Shown: piece after piece, positions 12,482 to 23,628 of the stretch
How the letters are laid out: each line of letters begins with the position of its first letter
Numbering within the stretch: the stretch's first letter is position 1
Source of the DNA: Clonostachys chloroleuca
Taxonomy: Eukaryota > Ascomycota > Sordariomycetes > Hypocreales > Bionectriaceae
Direction: 5' to 3'
Assembly: GCA_037952775.1 (NCBI GenBank)
Contig: JBANAY010000004.1
Coordinates: forward strand, 9,300,001 to 9,364,000
DNA length: 64,000 bases
The notes under the pieces: model-generated
The model's input: only the letters and a program-made list of their open reading frames with translations
Database searches by the model: none
Told to the model about the DNA's origin: nothing
Translations under genes and position numbers: made by a program

Positions 12482-13234
12482 ATGGATATAGACAACTACC
12501 AGCGCCTGACAGAAGTCTTCACCTTCGACAACACGCCCATCCTCGCCGCGGGCGTCGCAAGCTTCGTCTGCGGCTATCTCCAATATGTCTACGCCATCCG
12601 CCTGACTCTCCGAGAAGGCAAGGGCCCAATGCCATTCTGGATGCACTCGTTCTACCTCGCCCATGATTCGACATGGTCATATCTGCTAGCGAAGGCGGCA
12701 CCGCGATATGATAACCACTGGTTTCTGTGGGGCACATCCTTTGCCTTGGCTATCTGGGCGACGCTTGAGATATTCTGTATCCACAGGGACGTAACCAAGA
12801 ACCGAGAACACATCTTCTCGCCTCTTTTCGGCCCCCAACCCCAGCTCCCCGAGATCCTCTGCTACGTGGTCATGATGCAGCTGAACATGTACTCCGTCGT
12901 CACAGTACTGATCGTTCTGATGGGTGAAGGCTCCGTGATGCAGTGGTTCTGCCTCACCAACGTCCTCATCGTTGTCGGCCCAATCACGGGATACCTCGAA
13001 AGGGGATCGCGGGATGGCTTGAGCCTTGGGTTTGCCCTGACCAACGTTGTCGCCATCATCTTCACCTTCGCCCCATTCAGCTTTTGGGCGCTGTCGATTC
13101 CGGAGCTCTTCACCCAGCCAGCCTACTATGCTGCTGGAGTGGTCATGTTTCTAATGTCGCTATATGGGGTTTATATCGTTGCGAGCTACCCACCAAAGAA
13201 ACGACCCAAGTATGGACCGAAGCCTATTTGGTAG
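12482..13234 (+). CDS. Polytopic integral membrane protein of unknown function
   Basis: A single-exon frame of 250 aa, with a good start context (CACCATGG). Hydrophobic segments at about residues 19-40, 55-70, 80-97, 122-145, 152-170, 180-205 and 212-235 suggest six or seven membrane spans. The C-terminus is short, basic and proline-rich (PPKKRPKYGPKP), probably cytosolic. Size and topology recall the small membrane terpene cyclases of fungal meroterpenoid pathways. I see none of their motifs that I could name with confidence, and no prenyltransferase or FAD epoxidase lies nearby. It converges on the NLR gene, with 243 bp between the two stops. No function assigned. Confidence 0.8.
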   Translation: MDIDNYQRLTEVFTFDNTPILAAGVASFVCGYLQYVYAIRLTLREGKGPMPFWMHSFYLAHDSTWSYLLAKAAPRYDNHWFLWGTSFALAIWATLEIFCIHRDVTKNREHIFSPLFGPQPQLPEILCYVVMMQLNMYSVVTVLIVLMGEGSVMQWFCLTNVLIVVGPITGYLERGSRDGLSLGFALTNVVAIIFTFAPFSFWALSIPELFTQPAYYAAGVVMFLMSLYGVYIVASYPPKKRPKYGPKPIW

Positions 13235-13477
13235 AGTCCTAGGGTTTCTTGATCATAGGGTTTGTCTTGACAGGTAATCCTACCTGTTGTGAGGACGAAT
13301 AGCTAGCCAATGGAGCCGAAAAATGTAGAGTAAAGTTTTGTAGATTCTGGGGTGTTGTAATAAGAGTCTCATTTTTGTCAGGGTTACACCTTTATAACTC
13401 AGAGATAGTACCTGATAGCAATATCCGCACGACCAGCGAGGCAGTAATTCGAACGCCAAGTCTCTTCATTGATATCA

Positions 13478-16400
13478 TTAAGCAGTTGCGCTGGCTTCGT
13501 CCGGTTTGTTGACATCAGCCCCTGCATCAGCTAACATTTTGATAATCTCGTCGTGGCCTTGCTTAGTTGCAACCGCAAGTGCTGTTTCTTTGGTTTCTTG
13601 GTTTCTCGCATGGACATCAGCACCTCGCTTGAGTAAAAGCCCGACAACGTTATTGTGGCCTTCAGCAGCAGCTGATATCAATGCGGTTCCGTACGATGTG
13701 CTTTGCGAATTAATATCCGCTCCAGCGTCCAACAGTCGCCGGACAACAGGCGTCAAACCGCAAGCCGCAGCCGCAACCAAAGATGTGCCAAATGGTCCAC
13801 CTTTGGCGTTGACATCGGCACCAGCATCCATCAGTTTCCCCACTAGCGACTCCTTTCCTGAAATCACTGCTGCTTGTAATGCGTTGCCGAAGTGGCCACC
13901 CTCGGATTGGATACGAGCGCCATTATCCAGCAGCAGCTGAATAACTTCCGCATGATGCCATGGACGATACTCATATTCAGCGTCCTCGGCTCCATGATGT
14001 GCCAAGAATGCGGGGTGAGGGTAGGCAGGACTTTCGTCCGTGGCCAAAGACGGGCTGGGGGAGGCGTTTTCTTCACTATCTGGCCGTCCCTGTTCCCCTT
14101 CAGCATCTATGGTTGCTCCGAAATGTGCAAGAGGGCTGTCGTGTCCCACAGGAAACATATATCCGCTCGAAGCTGCTTGAAGGGCGTCTCCGAAAAGGCC
14201 ACCCTTCAGATTTACCTCGGCTCCGTGATCAAGTAATATTTTCACAATCTCCGGATAGCCGGCCCAAGATGCGGCTTGGAGCGCGCCTCCGAACTTTCCC
14301 CCTTTTGCGTCCGTGTTGGCTCCCTTTGCTAGCAACACCTCAACAATATCTTGCCTGCGCATCATACAAGAGACTTGCAGTGCATTACCGTGCTCACCAA
14401 ATTGGAAGTCAACATCGGCGCCGCGAGACAGTAGAAGTTCAACGGCCTCTTTGTCTTGGGCAAAGCAAGCCGCATGGAGTGGGCTTCCCAACTGCCCATC
14501 TTGAAAGCACAAGTTCACATCTGCCCCACGGTCTAGCAGCACTTTGATGTTTTCCTTGCTCCCCAACATGCATGCCGCTAGGAGAGGACTTTCAAATCTC
14601 CCACCTTGGGAATTTACCTCAGCTCCAGCCTTGATCAACATCTTGATTGGCTTCTTCGTGTTAGTAGAACAGGCAGCCTGGAGCGGGCTTCCGTACTCTC
14701 CGCCTTGGATATTAGGATCAGCTCCTCGTTTGAGAAGAACTTTGAGAATATTTGGAGAAAACTTCGCTGCCGCCTGCAAAGCACATCCGAACTTCCCACC
14801 AACGCTATTGACATCGGCGCCACGTTCGATCAAGTCCTTTGCGAAGGAGTAGTCTGACCCAACGACTGCTAAAGCTTGCAGAGCATTCCCGTACAAGCCG
14901 CCCTGGACATTGACGCTCGAACCTCTTTCAATCAACGCCCGGGCAATTCGGAAATGCTTCTTTGTTATAGCGGTGTGAAGCGGGGTGCCATACTGGCGCC
15001 AAGTTGCATCAGGGGAAGCGCCTTCTTCCAACAGCAGATTTGCCGTCCGATTCTTATCGTGGTAAGCAGCTACGTGGAGAGCAGAGCCGTACTTGCCGCC
15101 CATGGCATTCACATCGGCACCACGGTTAAGCAGAAATTTGATCGTCTTGAGACTGCCGACGCTGGCAGCAGCTTGGAGGGCGCCTCCCCACTGGCCGGCT
15201 TGGGGGTTTAGGTCTGCATCGTGGCGCAGAAGCAGGTCGATCACATGAATATGGATTCCCGTGGCAGCTGCCTGGAGCGTGTTTCGTCCATTTTCATCCT
15301 CTCTCGTGATGCGTGCACCATTTTCGAGCAGACACTCCGCTATCCGTACATGCCCACGAGCTGCAGAGACTTGAAGGGCACTCCCAAAGATAGCGGTCTG
15401 GCCATTAACATCAGCGCCGGCTTCGATCAGCATCTTCGCAACTCGTATATGGCCTCGTTTTGAAGCGGCATATAGCGCAGTCCCGTACTTTTCATCATGT
15501 GCGTTGGCGTCGACACCAATTCTCAGGATTCTCTCCACCATTTGAGGGCTGCCGTGTCGACATGCGGACCGAAGCGCTATGCCGCTGTGTTCGTCCTTGA
15601 GCCCAGAAGAGCCCCATAGGAGATCAAGCATGTCACTGTGACCTCCTGCGGCGGCAGCCTCGAAGACATTTTTATATTTCGAGGACGGGCTGGCCGGACC
15701 GAGCCCATTCTCTAATAGCATGCTGACAATGCGCGTAAAACCCTTCCTTGCGGCAAGGTGCAGAATACGTACGTCGGCCTCGTTTTGCCCGGCAAATTGA
15801 GAGCATGATCCAAGGAGCAGCCTCGTAAGATACTCGTCCCCAGTGTTGATGATACGTACCATTTCAGCCTTGTCAACCCAGTTCTCCAAGTTAAGCTGAG
15901 CGCCTTTCTTGATTAAAAGTTTGGCAGCGTTTTCATTCCCTCCCCTCGCAGCAAACGTCAGCGCCGCGGAATAATCCAACTGGACAGAATATTTCTCGGC
16001 CATCTCAAAAACGATATCCATGATGCATCCCTTGCCGCACCGAACCGCAGTCCGGAGCGCCGAGTTATAGCTCTGTGTTCTGGTATCAGAATCCATATCG
16101 ACACTCAGGAGAGCAGGCATAAGTCTGCGGAAGTCCTTCCTAGCCGCTTTCTCGAACCCATCTTGATAAGATGAAAACATGTTGGCCTTCGCACCTAAGA
16201 GGAGAAGGCACACTGACTCATGGCCACTATCCAAAGCGATAAAGAAGGGGTTGTCAGTGCGGTAATCTTCCGCACTCGGATCTGCCCCGTTCTCCAAGAG
16301 GACTTTTACAAGGTTTTCGTTGCCGTGCCTTGCAGCCGCAGAAAGTGCTTCGCTATATGAGGTTTTAACTCCATGAGTTGCGGCCCACTGGACCAATCTG

Positions 16401-19400
16401 TTCAGACTTGTTTCGTCGCCGTTTTGGGCTGCTACTTTGACTGCTCTGCCCAGCATTGTGTGGTCTGCGCCGGCGCCAACCAAGCGCTCAATAATGCCGT
16501 TTTTGATCGTGGGGTCAAGAGCGGTTGCGAACTCTTCGTAGATATCCAAGTCCATGAAGCTGGCGCCGGCATCTAGGAGAGGTTGAATGAGAAGCTCATT
16601 CCCGGACAGTGCAGCCAACCTCAGGGTGCTGTGCGTGACTTCATCGATCCAACTTATTTCGTCGTCTTGTCTATCTTCGCCACCAACTAACTCAAGTCTC
16701 TCCCACTGGCAATCTTCGTCGAGTATCTCACGATGAGACCGCTCGAGCTCGGATGCTAAATGTTCAGCTTCTTCGTTTGTATCCTCTGGGACACTGCCTC
16801 CTTGGTCATCTGCACTCGGATCGGGCTCAAAAGTTTCCTCTATTAGAATTGTGTGGGGAGTGGACGGAAACATGCTATGCGAACCTCCTCCTTCCATATT
16901 GTTGCTCCGAACGGGAATGGGGGTTTCGCGGCCCTCACCGTCCGTGTCCGTAGGGTTTGTTGGGAAAGTCCCATAAATTTCTTCATCAACCCCATTGTCT
17001 TCCGAGGAGTCGAGAGTATTGGCACCTGAGCTTTCACCCCAAGACCATGGGTATCTTGAAAATGAGAATCTTCTTGAGTGTGTCTCCTTTCTCGTTTCCA
17101 TATCCACGATGGCGCCCGAGTCCAATAATAGTTCCATGACTTGAAGATGGCCCTTACTGACGGCAGCTCGCAAAGCAGTCCCATACTTTCCACCCCTCGT
17201 ATTTACGGCCGCTCCATGATCGAGAAGTAGCCGCACGATGCCCAAGTGGCCTTGTCTGGAGGCTGCCTGTAACGCATTGCCGTACTTCCCTCGGTTTGTG
17301 TTGATCGTCTGGCATCCTAGTCCAAGCAAGGCCGCGACAAACTTCTCATTGCCACTATCTGCAGCAGCTTGAAGCGCGCTGCCACGGCAGCCACCTTCCG
17401 CGTTGATGTCAGCACCAGCCTTTAGCAGCGCGTCAATGATGTGATCGTGGCCACTGACCACAGCGGCTTGGAGTGCAGTTCCAAATTGTCCGCCAAAAGC
17501 GTTGACATCGGCATTTTCCTCAATGAGGAGGTGCAACAAATCCAGATTCCCTCCCTTGGAGGCCGCCTGCAAGGCAGTCCCAAGCTTTCCTTCTTGCTCG
17601 TCGATGCCGCTTCCGGCTTGCAGAAGCAATTTGACCATCTCTATATCGCCCCTAGCAGATGCTTCCTGTAGAGCGCCTGGCCCAGGAGAGACACCTGCTT
17701 CAAGCAGAATGCGTAGTAAATTCTCATCACCAGCTCGTGCAGTTAGCTGCAAGGATCTGGGTAAAATCCATTCTCGCTTTCTATCATCCAGCACAGTCAA
17801 CATTGCTGGTGATCGAACTAACATTCGCAAAATCGTTTCATGCTTGCCGTAGCAGGCAGCTTCAAGTGTGAAACCATCAAACGTGGCACCGAGCTCGAGC
17901 AGAAGAGCAACAACTTCTTCATGACCATTTTTGACTGCCGCCAAGAGTTCGGGGCTCGAAAGATCATTATTAGCCGACGAACCTAGTTCCGCACCGTGAT
18001 CAATCAGAAGTCGGATCATCTCTGCATGGCCACCTTTTGCTGCAGCGCAAAGAGGGGTGTTGTCTGTTTCTTTACCCGTATTCAAGTCTGCCCCAGCGTC
18101 GATAAACAACCTGGCAATATCGGCATTCCCTTGTATCAAGGCCACGTAGAGAGGGTGTTCCTCTCCGTCTCCGGTTATTGGTACGTTGATGCCGGCCCCG
18201 TTCTCCAGGAGCATTTTCACGATTTCAAAATGCCTGAGCTTTGTGGCATTTTGCAGTGCACTAATATACCACTGTTCTTCGACGTCCATGTCAGCGCCCC
18301 TGTTTAGCAACAGTTTGACGATATCGATATATGCGCCAGCCGAAGCGGAGTAGAGAGCTCTCTGAAACATGGTCTCCTCTGGATTCAAGTAGCCGGGGTG
18401 TTGAAGCAGGAGTTTGACAATTCGGGTGTGTCCTCTCGCCGCAGCAGCTGGGAGAGAAGCATCGAATGCTCCTCCCTCTCGCCGGGGGTCAGCCCAATTA
18501 TCTAGCAAAACGGCTACTACTTGGTCATGGCCCCGTGCTGAAGCTGCCTGCAGAGCGGTGCCGTAGAATCCCCCGAGCTTGTTGGGGTTGGCTCCATGAT
18601 CAATGAGAAGCTTCACGATTTGTGCGTGACCTTGCGCTGACGAGGCTTGTAGTGGGTTTCCATAGATACCCTCGCAAGTGTTTGTGTCCGCCCCGGCTTC
18701 GAGTAGGAGAGCGACTGCCTCAGTCCATCCTTGCGCCGATGCTGCTTGTAGGGCGTTGCTATGAACTCCATCGCGTAGGCGGTTTTTCTTCAATCTCCTG
18801 AGCAAGATCTGTTCAAATCTCTCCCAGGGGGTTTCTTGAGTCTTATACCGTAATCCTTGATTCGGATCTTCGTCTTGTTTCTGCTTTGGCTTGGATTCGT
18901 CGATTAAAAGCTGTTGAACAAGCAAGCTCTCCTCTTGAAGCTCGTTCGTCTCCATCATGGCCAGTTTCTCAACCCAGTGGCGCTCTTCGCGTTGTGTATC
19001 CTCCTTGGCCACTGGGGCATTTGTTGGCTCGCGGCGTACGTCATCGTCCCGGTCTCTATTTGGTCCATACGCATATTCGTCGGCTCTGTCATGAGCGTTC
19101 ACGTCGACTCCACTATAAATTAAAAGTTTCATCACCTTGACATAACCGTTGGCTGAGGTTGCCTGTATTGATGTCTTGTAGTAGCCTCCCCATGCGTTGG
19201 GATCAGCCCCTTTCTCAAGAAGCAGTCGCACTAATGATACATCCCCACGAGCCGAGGCTGCTTGGAGTGGACTACCAAATAGGCCGCCTGTCTGGTTGGG
19301 GTCGGCTCCTTTGTCAAGAAGTAGTTTGACTACTTGTTCGCTCCCACGCACGCATGCCAGCTGTAGCGTAGAGCCATAGAGCCCACTTTGCTTATTGATA

Positions 19401-22400
19401 TGCGCCCCATTATCGAGAAGCAATTGGATGATAGATGTGTGGTTCCCCTCGGCGGCAGCTTGAAGTGGGATTCCACGCTCAGGGCTCTCGGCATTGCTGT
19501 CAGCCCCACGATCGAGGAGGAATTTGACGATTTGCTCGTGGCCTCGTAGGCAAGCAATGTAGAGCGCATTGTTGTATTTTCCGCCGAGCAGGTTTGGATC
19601 CGCACCCTTGTCCAGAAGCAACTTCACCACACCGTGATTGCCTCGGGCGGAGGCGGCTTGCAAAGCTGTCCCGTATTTCCCACCGCTGGCTTGTAACTTG
19701 GCGCCCTTTTCAAGCAGCATGTTGATGATCTTCTCATTCTTCTGCGTCGAAGCTGCCTGTAGCGCGTTTCCGAGTGAGCCTGCCGCTCTGTTTACGTCTA
19801 TGCCCCGCTCAAGAAGTAGGATTTTGACAACCTCTTCTTGGCCAGCCGCGCAGGCAGCTTGTAGTGAGTTTCCATACTCTCCCCCGTCGGCATTCATCGG
19901 GTCGGCACCCATCTGGAGCAATTTGGTGACCGTATGTGCGAGTCCAGCCAGCGAAGCGTAGTACAAGGGTGTGGCCATCTTATATGGTCCTTGGATGTCG
20001 GTCGTAGGAAAGTCGGGATTATACAAAGAACTCCATAAATTCCTTGTTCTTTCGTCAGAGAGAAAGCGGATGGTAGCCTCCCGAACTTCGAGAACTTCAT
20101 CGGAACCTTTTGCAAATTGTAGCCAGTACCTCGACGAGAACTGAGCAAGAGGAAACTGAGCTCGGGTCTTCTGTGCCTCCTTTTCATCGATATGGGACAA
20201 GTAAGCGAGGCATACCGTAGTTATGATACCTTGAGCCGTCACCGGATTCGCGATGGAGTAAAACTTGCTGCCGCTACCAAGAGATATGAGATACTCTTTG
20301 ACGGTTGCGTGTGCTAACTCAACAACCTCAATGACAATGCTTGTCTTGTTACCTTGGGTGTTGTCTTCTGCATTCAGCGCTCGACTTGCAAGAAGACTTG
20401 GACACATCTCCAGGATGCCCTGTGGATCTGGCATTCTTCTTTCAGGTTCAAATTCTGGTTCTCTCGAGAGGTCGACCGCGATCGCATCTACCAATTCGTC
20501 TATTCTCAAAGGCCTCTGGCTGTAAACAAGAAATTGGAGGATGCGTACCACTCTCGTGTGATGGTGCTCTCTGATGTCGCGAAGAATTCTCTCGTAGATT
20601 CCTTCCAGGGTTCTTGGCAGGCGTTTAATCTCGTCTTCCACTTGGCCGATATCGATACATGATTTGAGGATTTCCAACTGGCAAACAGCCAACCTAAACC
20701 TGTTAGTGAGAGAGATGTCAGCAATTTTGATGAGATATGGTTGTTGCTGGGCTTTCTATAACCTACATTCCATCAGCTCTCTGAACTAGCCCCTGTTTCA
20801 TTTTCAGTAGGACTCCAGGATGATTGCTCCATCGTTCGAAATATCTCCCCGATTGCAAGCAGAATTCAATATAGCCAGTAAGGTCCTTATTGACTGCCTC
20901 TGTCTCAAGAGGTATGGAGCAATCATGGTTGAGCCACTTCTTGAAGCCAGACTCTATCACTTTGTCGTTGCGACTCGTCACAAGGAAGCCGACCTCGGCA
21001 AGCTCGGGTTTACCATTGGATAATTGAATCCAATCAAGCACATCCTCTTTGGTGGTACATTCATCCAGCGCGTCAAGAATGATTTTGAATCTTCGTCCTG
21101 AAGAATTTACCATGGACAGAAAAGTGGTCTCAAGATCTTTGGAGAAGAGACGCTTGTTTCCCTCCCCAAATTTATCCACAAAGAGGTTCTCGAGGATATT
21201 CCTTGATTGCCCCTGAGCGTATAGCTGCAAGATGAGGGATCGCAATAAATCATCTAGAGTTTGTTTTTCGGAGTCTCGTGTATCGAAGAAGAAGTAAAGA
21301 ACACTCATCTCCTCCGAGAGAAGGTTGTCGATAATTTTCGAACTCATCACTGTCTTTCCAGACCCAGGGATTCCGTGCATCCACAGACTCTGGCGACTTG
21401 CGAGCTTCCAGTCCTTGAATTTATCTCCCTCAAGGAACCACAAACATGTGCCAGGATGGTACGTGCACAAGTCTGCCTTGAAGTTTGTCTCGGGGTTGGA
21501 GGCTGAGAGCCATTTCCTGAGTTTCTCTTCTTGCGATGCGGTAATAAATGTATTGATTTTGGCATCTACAATGCCCAGTTTGCTGTCAACTGAGACGGAT
21601 TTAGCAAATGCGCCACATGGAGTTTCCTTCACACCCAAAAACTAACTTTTGTCAAGGAGACCAACGAGTTCTGCCGCCCTCGGGTTTTCTCCCACTTCGA
21701 GAGGCTGGGCTACGCTCAAGAACTCTTTGGCACAAGCCGCGGCCGCCGCTGCAGCATACCGATGCCATCGGTCGTTCTTGTGCGAATCTGCATAATCTGA
21801 TATGCCTCGAATGACAAGGCAAGGAAAGTTGTTCATCAAGCCTGCCGCCTCCATCTCCAGGCAGATGGCATTGTGGTCGCTTTTGATTTGGTCCCTTGTT
21901 GGCGCATGCCGAACAACCTCGGAGCCTGTCGCGATCACTCCATAGTGTATCACTGGGGTATCATCTTCTCGCTTGTCGAGTGCCTTTCTAAGGGCTCTGT
22001 CCTGGTCGCAGTTCTTACAGGTCTTGCCGCTCAAATGCATGTAGTCAGGTGGGAACAGTATATCCTTCTCTAACCCAGGATGCATCCACTTGGACTGCAT
22101 TTTCCCTGGCAGCTTCACAAGCATCTGGCCGATGTACTTGGGTATCAGATTGTCTCGAACTTCGTGTGTGGCCTCAAGATTCGCCAAAGTCGTACGCAGA
22201 ACTCTGGGTGGCTGGTCAAGATGGTATGCAACCTCGAAGGATCCATCTGCTAGCTTCTTGCCAAAGTTGTAAGCAACCACACCGCCGGTCTTCTTGTCGC
22301 TGCTGATGACAACGTCACCAAGGTGCACATCTTCCTCGTCATCATCGTCGGAATCATCGTCCTCATTGCCAGAACACCTCGGTATACCTGCTCCAATGCC

Positions 22401-22709
22401 AACCATCAGGCCGATGCGTATGTTGGGGAAACTCCACATCATGTTTTGAGCGACAAGCGCGGCAGAACTAGCGCCTACCTCGCCTCTAGGGAGGCAGGCG
22501 ATGACGACCTTGTGGTTGTGGATTTGCCCAAGCACATAGCTATTGTTGTCCGTCTTCTGCGGCAACGTTTGTGGGTTTCCGTGCTCTTCATCTAGCATGC
22601 CGCGAGCCGCCGCCAGTTCAATGGGCAGTGCCGAAATCCAGCCAACTTGGTAGGCATCGTTGGGGAACGAAGACGTCGCAGCTATCACGTGGCTCCATCT
22701 TATCCACAC
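13478..22709 (-). CDS. PNP-NACHT-ankyrin NLR-type receptor, very large
   Basis: A fungal STAND/NLR protein of about 3,035 aa. Exons are 22709-21647, 21589-20767 and 20699-13478; the total of 9,108 nt is in frame. Residues about 15-345 form a nucleoside phosphorylase/nucleosidase (PNP_UDP) domain, with GWISALPIELAA, GIGAGIP, GDVVIS, CLEMEAAG and RGISDYADSHK. NACHT follows, with Walker A GIPGSGKT (about 427-434), Walker B IILDALDEC (about 524-532) and a VTSRND sensor. ADGMF is restored across intron 2. A winged-helix-like part (YERIL, FLVYSQRPLRIDELVDAI) leads to roughly fifty ankyrin repeats from about residue 865, many with a GG-x-x-G-x-ALQAA start. Three charged or low-complexity linkers interrupt the array. 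NLRs of this build act in fungal non-self recognition and heterokaryon incompatibility; the PNP part is the likely effector. The 5' end is uncertain because no ATG lies in frame before the PNP domain. Confidence 0.92.
20700..20766 (-). other. NLR intron 2 (67 nt)
   Basis: Donor GTAGGT and acceptor CACTAACAG. Removing it restores ADGMFRLAVCQLE, the conserved segment between the NACHT and winged-helix-like regions, and keeps the frame. Confidence 0.85.
21590..21646 (-). other. NLR intron 1 (57 nt, in phase, contains a stop)
   Basis: Donor GTTAGT, a GCTAAAT branch-like site and acceptor CGTCTCAG. The length is 19 codons, so retention does not shift the frame, but it places TAG two bases into the intron. 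A retained transcript would therefore encode the PNP domain alone. Splicing gives LLDK-IDSKLGIV and joins PNP to NACHT. Confidence 0.8.
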
Positions 22710-23628
22710 AAAAGTGAGATTGGGGACTTAATAAAAATTGATGCAGATTGCCAGGATGTTTTCTGTTTCTCCAGCTTTGCAAGAAAGGTCCATATAAGGA
22801 AGTATTATGTAATGCGGCCAAATTGTTCAGCGGGTAGGCCAAACCAAAGCAGTGCACCTTCCGACACCAACAGTTGCCATACTGATGTTCCACGCAGTGG
22901 CTCCATTCAAAGGCACAAGCCGTGCCACTTCTGCCACTGAATGAATGGCGCTGGACCCTCCTGAGGTCGTGATGCGGCTTTAATTAGCGCGGGGCGAGTG
23001 AGAGAAAGCGAATAACCTACGCCGATAAAAGAAAAATGGAACTGCACATTGATACCTCATTCTATAATCTAATTTCCTTTTATTCGATACTTAACCGACC
23101 TCTGATTAATCCAGCCTGATGTATGACTCGTCAGGCCAGAAATGAGAGGGCATCTTCTTTGTTGAGGAGATGGGTGGGTGGGATAGGGTAGGCTCGGCTA
23201 CTGAGGCGTTGAGTCCCCGGCGGCAAACGGTCCTCACATGATCATATCACTGTCGAATAGCCGACAGCGCTGCTCCCCTTGTAATTGGCGTGAACCGATA
23301 AAAAATTCCAGGAAACAAATTTTTTTTCTTGCGAATCTTCGTTACACGATTGGGTCACGGGCAACGCCGCTATAAGCCAGAGTTTGTCTAAGCTACACCT
23401 TGGCAGGTGAAGGATTCGTTCCGGCCTTTGCCCTCATTTGAAAGAGGGATTGACAAAATTAAGACCCGGCATAACTTTGGTACTTGCTAGATTTGCAATA
23501 GTTTATTTATGGTTATTTGAACGTCCGTGATATCTTGACAGGGAGGAATAAGGCTGGGGATAGGTGCCCGCCGAGTCTTGTATTCGTATTTCATCTCTAT
23601 CAGACGGAGTGCTCGATAGTTCCCTCCA
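22710..23628. other. Spacer between the NLR head and the dicarboxylate carrier tail
   Basis: Probably holds the NLR promoter and perhaps a first exon. One in-phase possibility is a 23-nt exon from the ATG at 22880 to 22858, joined to 22698, but its donor (GTGCAC) is weak. No other gene is seen. Confidence 0.4.

Noticed and set aside
13960..14547. 195-codon plus-strand frame and many others opposite the ankyrin array
   Set aside because: Antisense shadows created by the regular codon pattern of the repeats.
21642..21644. In-frame TAG between the PNP and NACHT parts, first read as a premature stop
   Set aside because: It lies inside a well-formed 57-nt intron (21590-21646) whose removal keeps the frame.
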